NCBI GenBank assembly: GCA_002500485.1
Contig: DLRJ01000063.1
Span: 2,277-34,518 of the forward strand
Origin: Dehalococcoidia bacterium UBA7891
Lineage (GTDB): Bacteria; Chloroflexota; Dehalococcoidia; Lucifugimonadales; UBA826
Direction of reading: 5' to 3'
DNA: 32,242 nt
Shown piece after piece: positions 1 to 8,394 of the stretch. Made by a program: the position numbers and the translations under genes. Position 1 is the first letter of the stretch, and every line of letters starts with the position of its first letter. The notes below the pieces were generated by a model. The model did not search any database. It had not been told where the DNA came from and was given only the letters and a program-made list of their open reading frames with translations.

Positions 1-1
1 C

Positions 2-184
2 CAAATTCCCGACACGGGCTGATATCAGGCAGAAAATGTGGAACCTGAATCCATATTGGTAAGGAGGCAAAGAGAGAGACCTCGCCTGTGGCAGAATCAA
101 ATGGAGGTTACAGTGAAAGGAGGACACTTTATTCCGGAAAAATCTTTACATGATATTGGACAGCATATAGGGGAATTTCTTTAA
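2..184 (+). pseudogene. C-terminal remnant of an alpha/beta hydrolase (epoxide hydrolase / haloalkane dehalogenase type)
   Basis: The frame that ends with TAA at 182-184 reads ...EVTVKGGHFIPEKSLHDIG... and finishes in GEFL. This matches the usual end of epoxide-hydrolase-like proteins, where the catalytic His sits in a G-H-F-x-x-E motif followed by a short helix ending in EFL. The same frame has a TGA at 20-22, and a different frame (3-62, ending TAA) reads FPTRADIRQKMW, which resembles the upstream cap-domain segment of the same family. If both assignments hold, far too little sequence separates them (about 20 codons instead of roughly 60-70), so the gene is internally deleted and frame-shifted. 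The 5' part lies outside the window. The C-terminal motif is a good match; the upstream piece is weaker. Confidence 0.42.
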
Positions 185-402
185 AAGACAGCTTGAAGTT
201 TTAAAGAAACTCTCCGATTTCAATACCGGTTCAACAAGAGCCCTTATTCCATGGTATTTTTGGACTTTCTTTGAAAGATTTGTGTTTCACCCTCCTCTTT
301 TATGAGTAATTTAAGTCCGATAGAATTGTACGGATATACATTTCCACGTCACAACAAAGTGATTGCAGCAAAAATATAAATATAAAACCGAGGTATACAT
401 TT

Positions 403-1584
403 GTGAGGAAGCCGATCCTTTTCATGGGCTTAGCTGACTTCTTAGTCAGATCTGCTTATCAAATGGGAAAAACACCGCTTCTACCTATCTTCGCAGCCTC
501 GCTCGGAGCAAGTGACTCGTTCGCGGGGCTGATAATTTCTGTTTCTACCCTGACAGGCATGATTTTCAAGCCTGTAATAGGGTTTCTATCTGATACGTGG
601 GGACGAAAATCCTGGTTGCTTGTTGGTACTGCCTTTTTTACCTTCATGCCATTTGTTTATTCATTCGTCGATTCTACTCAAACTCTCTTCGCGGTTAGGC
701 TCATTCATGGTTTTGCGACAGCTGTATATGGGCCTGTCTCTCTAGCATATGTTGCTGAACGTGCAGGAGAAAAAAAAGGTGAGTTGCTCGGGTGGTTTGG
801 AATAGCCAAAACGTCCGGATATGTAATTGGCCCATTATCTGCCGGTTTGCTATTAATGTATTTGAATCCTAAAGAGGTGTTTACAATAATTGGAATTTTA
901 AGCTCGGCAGCATTTCTCCCGGTTTTGCTTTTGCCTGAGAATAAACTTCCGGCACAAAACCCTAAGGTTTTCTCGCTACCTAAGAAATTTCTATCGACCA
1001 TCCGATCTGGGGCTGCCAGCTCAGTTGTTTGGATATCAGGTAGTTTGGAAGGATGGGTGTATATGGCCGTCTACGCTGTTAAGGCATTTTTACCAATTTA
1101 TGGCATTGCAGAAGGTTTTAATGTTCTACAAGTGGGGATATTTTTTGCCGTGCAAGAACTAGTTCATGTAATGATGAACCCTTTAGGAGGTAGGTTGGGA
1201 GACAAGTTCGGATATCTATTGACCGTAGTGGCAGGGATGGTTGTTATTGCAGGTGCGATATCTTATATACCTTCAGCCAAGCACTCGCCTATCCTCTTGA
1301 CGACGGCCTCACTAATTGGCTTGGCCCAAGCTTTAATATTCCCTTCAACATTAGCCATGATAAGTATTCGCTTCACCGGACAAGGCATCGCCACAGGAAT
1401 GGCGATTAGCGGCTCTCTTAAGAATGCGGGAAAGGTAGCCGGCCCTATAATTGCCGGTCTGCTCATCACAATGTTTGATTACGAGGTGACACTACGGGGA
1501 ATGGGATTGCTCCTAGCCTCATCAGCGTTGGTTTTGTTGGTCTCACTTAGACTAGGATACGATCCAACCAGGATCCGGATGTAG
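403..1584 (+). CDS. MFS transporter, 12-TM
   Basis: A 393-residue polytopic membrane protein of the major facilitator superfamily. Hydrophobic segments run through the whole length in the two-bundle arrangement. MFS motif A is visible after the second helix (GFLSDTWGRK, residues 60-69) and a degenerate copy follows in the second half (GRLGDKFG). The N-terminal segment DFLVRSAYQMGKTPLLPIFA is typical of drug/metabolite-type MFS proteins. The start is GTG at 403, preceded by CCGAGG at 388-393. It stands alone on the plus strand and converges on the VPS10-like gene, with only 28 bp between the stops and a perfect hairpin there. The substrate cannot be told from sequence; efflux or uptake of a small organic compound would both fit. 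Confidence 0.88.
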   Translation: MRKPILFMGLADFLVRSAYQMGKTPLLPIFAASLGASDSFAGLIISVSTLTGMIFKPVIGFLSDTWGRKSWLLVGTAFFTFMPFVYSFVDSTQTLFAVRLIHGFATAVYGPVSLAYVAERAGEKKGELLGWFGIAKTSGYVIGPLSAGLLLMYLNPKEVFTIIGILSSAAFLPVLLLPENKLPAQNPKVFSLPKKFLSTIRSGAASSVVWISGSLEGWVYMAVYAVKAFLPIYGIAEGFNVLQVGIFFAVQELVHVMMNPLGGRLGDKFGYLLTVVAGMVVIAGAISYIPSAKHSPILLTTASLIGLAQALIFPSTLAMISIRFTGQGIATGMAISGSLKNAGKVAGPIIAGLLITMFDYEVTLRGMGLLLASSALVLLVSLRLGYDPTRIRM

Positions 1585-1601
1585 TTTGAACCCGGATCCT
1601 G
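1569..1601. terminator. Perfect 10-bp inverted repeat between convergent genes (bidirectional terminator candidate)
   Basis: CAGGATCCGG (1569-1578) and CCGGATCCTG (1592-1601) are exact reverse complements separated by 13 nt. The TAG stop of the MFS gene (1582-1584) sits in the loop and the stop of the leftward VPS10-like gene is 12 bp beyond. There is no T-run on either side, so a classical intrinsic terminator is not complete. A role in ending transcription from both sides is inferred from position. Confidence 0.5.
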
Positions 1602-1612
1602 ATAACTGTGAT

Positions 1613-4600
1613 TTACTGAGGTCTCACCACTACTGCAGGTATTCCCAGTTCTTGTACGAGGTTATCAAAGTCCTTTACATCTTCATCAATTGTGTTTTGC
1701 AAAGTGAGAAGGTGAGGTTCGATCTCATCCGAAACTACTTGAAATACTTCATAGGATTGTCTGGTTGGGGCAAAGTCCCCGGCCGAAACTACACTGGTAA
1801 TTTCGGACAGTTTGCTATTCAATCTTGTAGGTAGGTTTAGCCGATCCCTAGCACCTTGATATTCAGTCTGGATCAATTCACTCTCTATCGTAGATAACTT
1901 TTCCATTATTTTTTTTGCAGCCTCAGCTACCAATGTTTCCGATGAATGGCCGATTGCTCGCTGTGCCCACTCATCTACCTGAGAACAAACGCTCCTAATC
2001 CGATTAATTGAATCGTGTGTTTCAGATAACCTGTCTCTGATTGACAAAAGTAAGTTGAATTGGTCCTCAAGTTCCTTCTGGCTAGCTTCCACTCTCGGGT
2101 CCTTTATTATCTCAAACGTCTTTGACTTCTCAGTACCGGAACACTTCAATACGACTGTATATCTCCCTGGAGGGGCTACGGGACCAGAAACAACCCGGTC
2201 TGCAGTGGTTTTATCGTCCGGCACTTTATTTGCTGGTGGATATCTCATGTCCCAGATGAATCGGTTCATACCAATATTTGAAGCAATAGAAAGTTGGTCA
2301 TCTTCCTCTTCTGGACTACTGTTAGCTGCAACTTTATTAGAGTATGTGACTATCATATTTCCAGACTGGTCAAGGAAGGTTAACGACAGTTCTTCGTGTA
2401 TTTCTTTGGGTAGAAAATAGTTGATAAGAACCCCCGCCGGTGGATTCTGTCCCGCGTCAAGGAAAGAGCGTTCCACCTCACCATAAGTATTCTTATCCTC
2501 TGTGTACGTGACTGCGGCTCCGAGTGAGAGCTGGTAATTCTTTCCCTCAACTGCTTTAGGATTTCTGAGGGGGGCAGCTATTCGGATGGTGTCCCTTGGT
2601 TGAAGGATATGTGGAGAATTAACCCCTTCTATTTCAGGGACCTGCCTGAGTTGTGTAAGGTCATCGAGTATCCAGAATGACCTTCCATGGGTTGCCACGA
2701 TCATGTCGTCTTCTTTTATGGCTATGTCGTAGATAGGAACGACGGGCAATGAGCTCTTCCCGACACTCCCGTTACCCTTCAAGTCCCTCCACCGGATTCC
2801 GTCGTCAAATGAGACGTAAAGTGTGGTTTCTGTCCCTGCATATAACATTCCGGGCTTGACGGGATCCTCCCGAATACATCTAGTGAAATCATCTTCCCGT
2901 AGGTTTCCGTTAATCACCTTCCATTGCTTACCGTAATCTTCTGTCTTAAAGAGCATCGGTGAATTATCACCTAGTTTGTATCTGGTTGCAGCCATATATG
3001 CTGTGCCAGCTGAATGTGGTGACGGTTCTATCATGCTGATCAGGGACCACTCAGGTAATTCTTTAGGGGTAATGTCCTGCCATGAATCCCCCTCGTCTTT
3101 GGATACATGAACCAACCCATCATCCGAACCTGCCCAGAAAACTCCCTTTTCAATAGGCGATTCGGCGAATGAGAATATGGTTGAATAAGTTTCTGCCCCT
3201 GACGTGTCGAGTGTTACAGGCCCTCCCGATGGCCTTAACTTTTCCCTATCGTGTCGTGTGAGATCAGGACTAATTGGAGTCCAATTACTTCCTTGGTCCA
3301 GAGACCTAAATACAATGTTGCCGGCTGTGTACAGCACAGTTGAGTCGTGAGGGGAAAATGAAATCGGATAGGTCCATTGGAACCTGTACTTCATATTTTC
3401 GGCGCCATATCCAATATTTACTTCCGGCCAGACAGTTATTATCCTCACCTGACCGGTGTTATGATCATATCGGAGCATATTTCCGCCACCGCCCGGGGAG
3501 CTTCCAACTGCTCCTGATATAACAATATCGGGGTTGTTGGGATCGACAGCGATATACCCGCTTTCAGAGCTACCTACGAAATAACAGTCTCCCCATGGTA
3601 TAGCTCCTTTGCCGGTTTGTGAGGGGACGCTGATAGCAGAATTGTCTTGCTGCGTACCATAGACTCTATAAGGATGTCTATTATCTGTGGTGAGATGATA
3701 AAACTGAGAGGTAAGTTGATTGTAGATGCTTGAAAACGATTCTCCACCGTTGAAAGAAACGCAGGCGCCCCCGTCGTTTCCTTCGATCAATCGATCCGAA
3801 TTGTTAGGATCAATCCAGAGGTCATGATTGTCGCCGTGTGGGGTCCCAACCACTGAGAAACTTTTACCTCCGTCAATAGATTTGTGGCACTGGTAGTTCA
3901 TAACCCAGACTATTTCCGGGTCCTGAGGATCGGGCACAATATGTTGGTAGTACCAAGGGCGACCTTGAAGATCTCTATCATCATTTACCAATTCCCATGT
4001 TTCCCCGTAATCGTCTGAACGGTAGATGCCACAATCCTCGGATTCCACTGTTGCCCATACCCGTCCCGCCTTTGCGGGAGAAGCCGCCACTCCGATGCGA
4101 CCTTTGATGCCCTCTGGGAACCCTTGATTGGAAGAGAGTTCAGTCCACGTATCACCTCCGTCCGTTGATCGGTAGAGACCGCTTTCGTTGCCTCCGCTGC
4201 TCATATTCCAAAAACTTCTTCTAGCCTCCCAAATCGCAGCGTAAAGAATTCTTGGATTCGATGTATCCAACGAAAGATCTGCCGCTCCCGCGTCTTGACC
4301 TTTGTGTAGGATATGTTCCCAACTCTCTCCTCCATCTGTCGATCGAAATATCCCGCGTTCTTCGTTTGGCTTGAATGCATTTCCAAGGGCTGCGACGTAC
4401 ACAAGATCTGGATTAGCTGGATGTATTCTTACGCGAGAGATGTGTCGAGTATCTTTTAATCCCAAATGTTTCCAAGTGTGCCCAGCGTCAGTGCTTTTAT
4501 AGACACCATCACCGTGGGTTACGTCCAACCTTATACAGGCCTCACCGGTGCCTGCATATATCACATTACTGTCCGATTGAGCGACGGCTAGAGCACCTAC

Positions 4601-4822
4601 TGAGGCGGTGTTAAAAAATCCATCTGAAACATTTTCCCAATAGGTACCGGCATCGGTGGTCTTCCAGACCCCGCCGGCACAGGCTCCAAAATAGAAGACC
4701 GCGTCGGAAGATGGATCTCCCGCTACAGCAACAACGCGTCCGCCTCTTGGCGGACCAATACATCGCCAGGTAACCGCGGACAACTCTTGGTTCTTTGTTT
4801 CAATGCTGGCAGAATTAGACAT
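1613..4822 (-). CDS. VPS10/sortilin-like BNR (Asp-box) repeat protein, beta-propeller
   Basis: A 1069-residue protein with about eleven Asp-box-like repeats (S/T-x-D-x-G-x-x-W/F): for example KTTDAG near 54, KSTDAGHTW at 109, RSTDGGESW at 160, RSTDGGDTW at 218, RSDDYGETW at 268 and VSKDEGDSW at 573. These build a sortilin/VPS10-type propeller. ATHGRSFWILDD at 710-721 is a signature of the bacterial members, and the C-terminal part (GMNRFIWDMRYP at 851, PPGRYTV at 884, DPR at 908, then a helical tail) is the usual accessory region. Most relatives carry a signal peptide; this one begins MSNSASIETKNQ with no hydrophobic segment, so as written it is cytosolic. The start is supported by AAAGGAGAG just upstream. 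It is last in the operon after the hydantoinase (120-bp gap). Enzymatic activity is unknown. Confidence 0.85.
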   Translation of the reverse strand: MSNSASIETKNQELSAVTWRCIGPPRGGRVVAVAGDPSSDAVFYFGACAGGVWKTTDAGTYWENVSDGFFNTASVGALAVAQSDSNVIYAGTGEACIRLDVTHGDGVYKSTDAGHTWKHLGLKDTRHISRVRIHPANPDLVYVAALGNAFKPNEERGIFRSTDGGESWEHILHKGQDAGAADLSLDTSNPRILYAAIWEARRSFWNMSSGGNESGLYRSTDGGDTWTELSSNQGFPEGIKGRIGVAASPAKAGRVWATVESEDCGIYRSDDYGETWELVNDDRDLQGRPWYYQHIVPDPQDPEIVWVMNYQCHKSIDGGKSFSVVGTPHGDNHDLWIDPNNSDRLIEGNDGGACVSFNGGESFSSIYNQLTSQFYHLTTDNRHPYRVYGTQQDNSAISVPSQTGKGAIPWGDCYFVGSSESGYIAVDPNNPDIVISGAVGSSPGGGGNMLRYDHNTGQVRIITVWPEVNIGYGAENMKYRFQWTYPISFSPHDSTVLYTAGNIVFRSLDQGSNWTPISPDLTRHDREKLRPSGGPVTLDTSGAETYSTIFSFAESPIEKGVFWAGSDDGLVHVSKDEGDSWQDITPKELPEWSLISMIEPSPHSAGTAYMAATRYKLGDNSPMLFKTEDYGKQWKVINGNLREDDFTRCIREDPVKPGMLYAGTETTLYVSFDDGIRWRDLKGNGSVGKSSLPVVPIYDIAIKEDDMIVATHGRSFWILDDLTQLRQVPEIEGVNSPHILQPRDTIRIAAPLRNPKAVEGKNYQLSLGAAVTYTEDKNTYGEVERSFLDAGQNPPAGVLINYFLPKEIHEELSLTFLDQSGNMIVTYSNKVAANSSPEEEDDQLSIASNIGMNRFIWDMRYPPANKVPDDKTTADRVVSGPVAPPGRYTVVLKCSGTEKSKTFEIIKDPRVEASQKELEDQFNLLLSIRDRLSETHDSINRIRSVCSQVDEWAQRAIGHSSETLVAEAAKKIMEKLSTIESELIQTEYQGARDRLNLPTRLNSKLSEITSVVSAGDFAPTRQSYEVFQVVSDEIEPHLLTLQNTIDEDVKDFDNLVQELGIPAVVVRPQ

Positions 4823-4942
4823 TTTTGATCTCTCCTTTAAGTTATTTTTGGAGGGTAATTTGTTTTAAGTAATGTGTAAAAATTACTCATATGGCTTCTC
4901 CAACTGTGACCTCCCTTGGCCTTTCCCGGTTAAGTTACCGCA

Positions 4943-6379
4943 TCAACACGCAGGGCTTGCCAGGATCGCCGGGGCTACCTTGCGAGCAAGCCAATTACCG
5001 TCCGTGGGATTTCCCTTTAGCTTCCCGTTTTCAACGATGATTTTACCCCGGAGGATGGTTGTCACGGGATAGCCTTGGCACTCGAACCCTTCCCAAATGG
5101 AGTAATCGGAATCTGCGTGAAGTCCATCGAGGGTTATTGTCTTTTTCATATCTGGGTCAAATAACACCATGTCTGCGTCGCTTCCTGTCGCAATGGCTCC
5201 CTTTTGAGGATACATACCGAGAATCTTGGCTGCGTTGGTAGAGGTGATGTTTGCGAAATGCTCGATTGAGATTCGACCCGTTGAAACAAATTTCGCATAA
5301 ACGACGGGCAATCTGGTTTCGATTCCGTTGTGGCCCCCGCAAACTGTCTCAATGGTGTTGCCCGAAAGCTTTACATCCTTATAGGTAGTGTATTCGTCTG
5401 TGGCTGTGGTGCTTAGCGTCCCGTTAATCAGAGCCTCTTGTAGCTCGTGTCGGTCCGAAGCATGTTTGATGGCTGGGTAGGTATGGATGGCAGTTCCCTC
5501 AGGCTCTCGATAATGTTCATGGGTGAAATGCAGGTAATTGTGGAGCGTCTCGCCGTAGACAGGTAATTGATTATTGCGAGCGTCTGCTATAGCGAAGGCT
5601 CCCTCCTTTGCCGTAGTGTGGACGAAGTATATGCCGGTCTCGGTGTGCTCCGAGAGGCGGATGATCTTTCGAAATGAAATGTCCTCGGAGACGTTGTTGT
5701 GTGCTAGGTGCAGATTGTATCCCTGGTCTCGTCCCTCGCGGATAAGTTTGGCTTCCATATACTTGACCATGTCGTCGTCCTCGGCGTGGACGGCCATGAT
5801 ACCACCGTTGATACCCACAGCTTCGAAGATCGCCCAGAGGTGTCCGTATGGGACTTTGGATCCGAAAGTGGTGAAAACCTTGAAGCTGGACACTCCAGAT
5901 TCGATAGCTTCTCCGATCTCTTCAACGGTACTAGTGGGGACCTCTCCTGCGAGCGTGAAATGAAAAGCGAAATCGGTATACGAGTGACCAGCGAATACGC
6001 GACGCCGGGCATCTAACCTCTTCATGATTGAGTTATCCGACTGGTGGCGTTCCTCAGTCCCTTCCATTCCTCCTGCAAAATCTATATATGTTGTGACACC
6101 TCCGTGAGCTGCAGCTCGGCTCGCTGCTTCTGGAGACTGTGTCATGACTCCAGGACGCCCTGCCCAAGCTTCGGATACGCTGGTTGCGATGTGAGTGTGT
6201 GGTTCGATGCCACCAGGAAAGACGTACTTGCCGGTAGCATCTACGGACGTTTGGAATTCATCGAAAATTGCATCTCGAGCAGCAACCAACACGATTTTCT
6301 CGCCTTGAATCCCAATGTCAAACTGGCCAACTCCGCTGGGAGTAACGACTGTTCCGCCATGTATTACCAGATCTAACAT
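4943..6379 (-). CDS. D-hydantoinase / dihydropyrimidinase-type amidohydrolase
   Basis: A 478-residue cyclic-amide hydrolase of the dihydropyrimidinase family, expected to open hydantoin or dihydropyrimidine rings to N-carbamoyl acids. All binuclear-metal ligands are in place: H61 and H63 (PHTH), the carbamylated lysine K167 (SSFKVFTTF), H198 (MAVHAED), H254 (YFVHTTAKEG) and D328 (TTATDEY). The family usually has a DH pair at the last position; here it is DE, which may change substrate preference. ATG is preceded by AAGGAGG. The stop is TGA; the protein ends ARKVAPAILASPAC, which looks like a natural family end, and the 19 codons beyond it do not look coding. It lies 127 bp after the CoA-transferase gene and 120 bp before the VPS10-like gene on the same strand. 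Allantoinase or another cyclic-imide hydrolase is possible. Confidence 0.9.
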   Translation of the reverse strand: MLDLVIHGGTVVTPSGVGQFDIGIQGEKIVLVAARDAIFDEFQTSVDATGKYVFPGGIEPHTHIATSVSEAWAGRPGVMTQSPEAASRAAAHGGVTTYIDFAGGMEGTEERHQSDNSIMKRLDARRRVFAGHSYTDFAFHFTLAGEVPTSTVEEIGEAIESGVSSFKVFTTFGSKVPYGHLWAIFEAVGINGGIMAVHAEDDDMVKYMEAKLIREGRDQGYNLHLAHNNVSEDISFRKIIRLSEHTETGIYFVHTTAKEGAFAIADARNNQLPVYGETLHNYLHFTHEHYREPEGTAIHTYPAIKHASDRHELQEALINGTLSTTATDEYTTYKDVKLSGNTIETVCGGHNGIETRLPVVYAKFVSTGRISIEHFANITSTNAAKILGMYPQKGAIATGSDADMVLFDPDMKKTITLDGLHADSDYSIWEGFECQGYPVTTILRGKIIVENGKLKGNPTDGNWLARKVAPAILASPAC

Positions 6380-6506
6380 GACTCATCCTCCTTAAATTTC
6401 TTGAACCCCAAATATATCTAATACGTTTGATAATCCACTTCTACATACCATGAGTATTTTCAAATCTACAATCGTTTCGGGTTATGAGGTTTTATAGATT
6501 CTAATC

Positions 6507-7724
6507 CTAAATAATTACCTTAGCGTTTCTAAGTTCAAGGATATCTGCTTGAGATAGTCCTCCGAGCGTCGAGAAGATTTCGTCTGAATGTTCGCCGTAT
6601 AACGGAGCCCTAGTGACCTCGACAGACGAAGCAGACAGACGCACAGGTGATCCGATCATCGGATAGGTATCACGGGTCGGGTGCTTAATTTCGGTGATTG
6701 TCTCACGTTCTCTTAGGTGGGGGTCGTCCATAACTTCCGATGTGTCATAGACAGCTCCACAAGGAACCCCTGCTGCCGCGAAGGTAGACATGACAGTCCG
6801 TTTATCTCTCTGGGCGATCCATTTCTCTATGATTTTCCCTAATTCTACGGCGTTGGCAGTCCGAGATTCGGGTGTTGAGAATCGCTCATCCTCAATGAGG
6901 TCTGAACGGCTCATAGCATCCATCGCCAGCGGAAACATGCCCGGGTTATCTGGCGGCAACATCAAATAGACGTAATCGTTTGGCCCTCCTGGAGCACATA
7001 CAAATAGTCCACCAACGGAACCAGGTCTACGCCCCTCATGGCTGGTCTGGCGTGGTTCTGCGGAGCCATCTGTCAGCGTTCCAGTAAACCGAACACGAGT
7101 TAGGTTCAAAACAGCCTCTTGCATAGCCACTTCAACCAATTGGCCTTCGTTAGACACGTTGCGTTGCACCAAGGCAGCAAGAATACCTATGACAGTGTGC
7201 ATTCCAGTACCTGAGTCCCCCACATTGGCTCCAAGCACCGCCGGAGGTCGATCGTCAAACCCGGTACAACTCAGTGCCCCACTGGTGGCCTGAGCCACGG
7301 GTTCAAAACATTTGTAGTCGGAGTAAGGTCCGTAGGATCCAAAACCCTTGACCGCAGCGTAAATTAGTCTAGGATTTATTGCCTTAAGATCCTCATACCC
7401 CAGGCCAAGCCTATCCATCGCCCCTGGACCGCGATTCTCTGCCATGATGTCCGCGTCCTTGATTAGCGTCTTGAACAACTCTTTCCCTTTGGGGTCGCGA
7501 AGGTTAAGCGTGATGCTTTTTTTGTTATTGTTTAAAAGCAGAAAAAAATAACTGTCTAAGTTCGGGTCGTCACGCCTCAGCCACCTGGCGCGATCCCCTA
7601 TGCCGTCTGCCATCTCAACTTTTATTACCTCAGCACCTAACCATGCGAGCATCTGGGTGCAGGAAGGTCCGGCTTGGTCGTGAGTCATGTCTATTACTCT
7701 GATACCTTCAAGAGCTTTTCCCAT
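6507..7724 (-). CDS. CaiB/BaiF family (class III) acyl-CoA transferase
   Basis: A 405-residue family III CoA-transferase that would move CoA between a donor acyl-CoA and an organic acid. The N-terminal ALEGIRVIDMTHDQAGPSC, the EVIKVE segment and the NxxKxSxxLNL block (around 66-75) are characteristic. D170 in GANVGDSGTG aligns with the catalytic aspartate of formyl-CoA transferase, which forms the mixed anhydride with the substrate. The length is standard. ATG is preceded by AAGGAGG at good spacing. It is the first gene of a three-gene leftward set with the hydantoinase and VPS10-like gene, which suggests it activates an acid released by the catabolic pathway; the actual acid is unknown. Confidence 0.92.
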   Translation of the reverse strand: MGKALEGIRVIDMTHDQAGPSCTQMLAWLGAEVIKVEMADGIGDRARWLRRDDPNLDSYFFLLLNNNKKSITLNLRDPKGKELFKTLIKDADIMAENRGPGAMDRLGLGYEDLKAINPRLIYAAVKGFGSYGPYSDYKCFEPVAQATSGALSCTGFDDRPPAVLGANVGDSGTGMHTVIGILAALVQRNVSNEGQLVEVAMQEAVLNLTRVRFTGTLTDGSAEPRQTSHEGRRPGSVGGLFVCAPGGPNDYVYLMLPPDNPGMFPLAMDAMSRSDLIEDERFSTPESRTANAVELGKIIEKWIAQRDKRTVMSTFAAAGVPCGAVYDTSEVMDDPHLRERETITEIKHPTRDTYPMIGSPVRLSASSVEVTRAPLYGEHSDEIFSTLGGLSQADILELRNAKVII

Positions 7725-7892
7725 TATTTTCCTCCTTCGTTAATTGTCTTTCGAAAGAATGAGATCCCTGGACTCGTGAAGCTTCTCCTAATTAAGCATA
7801 GTTGAAACGTAGAATCTCTTCGTAATTGTGGACGATAATATCTTTTTTTTCGAACCTATGACAGCCTCCGGTAGGAAAAAACCTACCTAGTT

Positions 7893-8036
7893 TTATAAAA
7901 CCCTCATAAATTCCTCCTGAAACCTCTCGAAAGTAGGTGGAATCACCCTAGCTATATGGTTTGGTTCTTCAGTGAGCCTAGTTGCAAGAATTGAGCCAAT
8001 CGAGCCTAAAGCAAGAATTATGGTGTCGTACTTCAT
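7893..8036 (-). pseudogene. N-terminal stub of a GMC oxidoreductase (choline dehydrogenase family)
   Basis: The 47-codon frame starts MKYDTIILALGSIGSILATR and continues LTEEPN, which is the FAD-binding start of GMC oxidoreductases (normally YDyIIVGaGSAGsiLAtRLsEdPn, followed by more than 450 further residues). The homology stops after about 26 residues, and the next 20 codons to the TAA at 7893 match nothing I recognise. The first Gly of the GxGxxG dinucleotide-binding motif has become Ala (ALGSIG). AAGGA lies 7 nt before the ATG, so the original ribosome-binding site survives. A gene that lost nearly its whole body by deletion is the best explanation. Confidence 0.62.
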
Positions 8037-8219
8037 GGTTTTTCCTTGTGAACTCATCGTATTTAATTGCCAAGGTATTTGATATGGACAGAACCTAGCC
8101 TCGCTGAGTTTGATGTGACAAATTAAAATAGATTGCACAGAAAAAATTTAATGAAAATCAATGATGGTTTTCCTTATATTGGGGTTAAGTGAATTAAATC
8201 AGGGTGCTGGAGTTTATAA

Positions 8220-8378
8220 ATGAGCAGTACACCATTCATCTGGAAGATACAGTTAACCAGGTACAGCTTTCCATTTGATGATGTTGGACATGATCTGGCT
8301 TTTGCTATGGGACCTTTCTATCAACCAGGTGGTAAGGGATATCGGGATGGTACTATTCGCCGAACTTCACATTACTAA
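8220..8378 (+). CDS. Small ORF, 52 residues, unknown
   Basis: A 52-codon frame beginning MSSTPFIWKIQL and ending TIRRTSHY, with GGAG at 8209-8212, 7 nt before the ATG. It ends 16 bp before the metallophosphoesterase start, so the two could be co-transcribed. The composition is protein-like (aromatic-rich, FDDVGHDLAFAMGPFYQPGG in the middle), with no signal peptide or transmembrane segment. I do not recognise a family. It may be a real small protein or the 3' remnant of a larger gene lost along with the neighbouring GMC gene. Confidence 0.4.
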   Translation: MSSTPFIWKIQLTRYSFPFDDVGHDLAFAMGPFYQPGGKGYRDGTIRRTSHY

Positions 8379-8394
8379 AGGGACCTATTAATTT

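Noticed and set aside
1586..1834. Plus-strand 82-codon frame over the VPS10-like gene end
   Set aside because: It is antisense to a well-supported coding sequence and has no family resemblance or ribosome-binding site.
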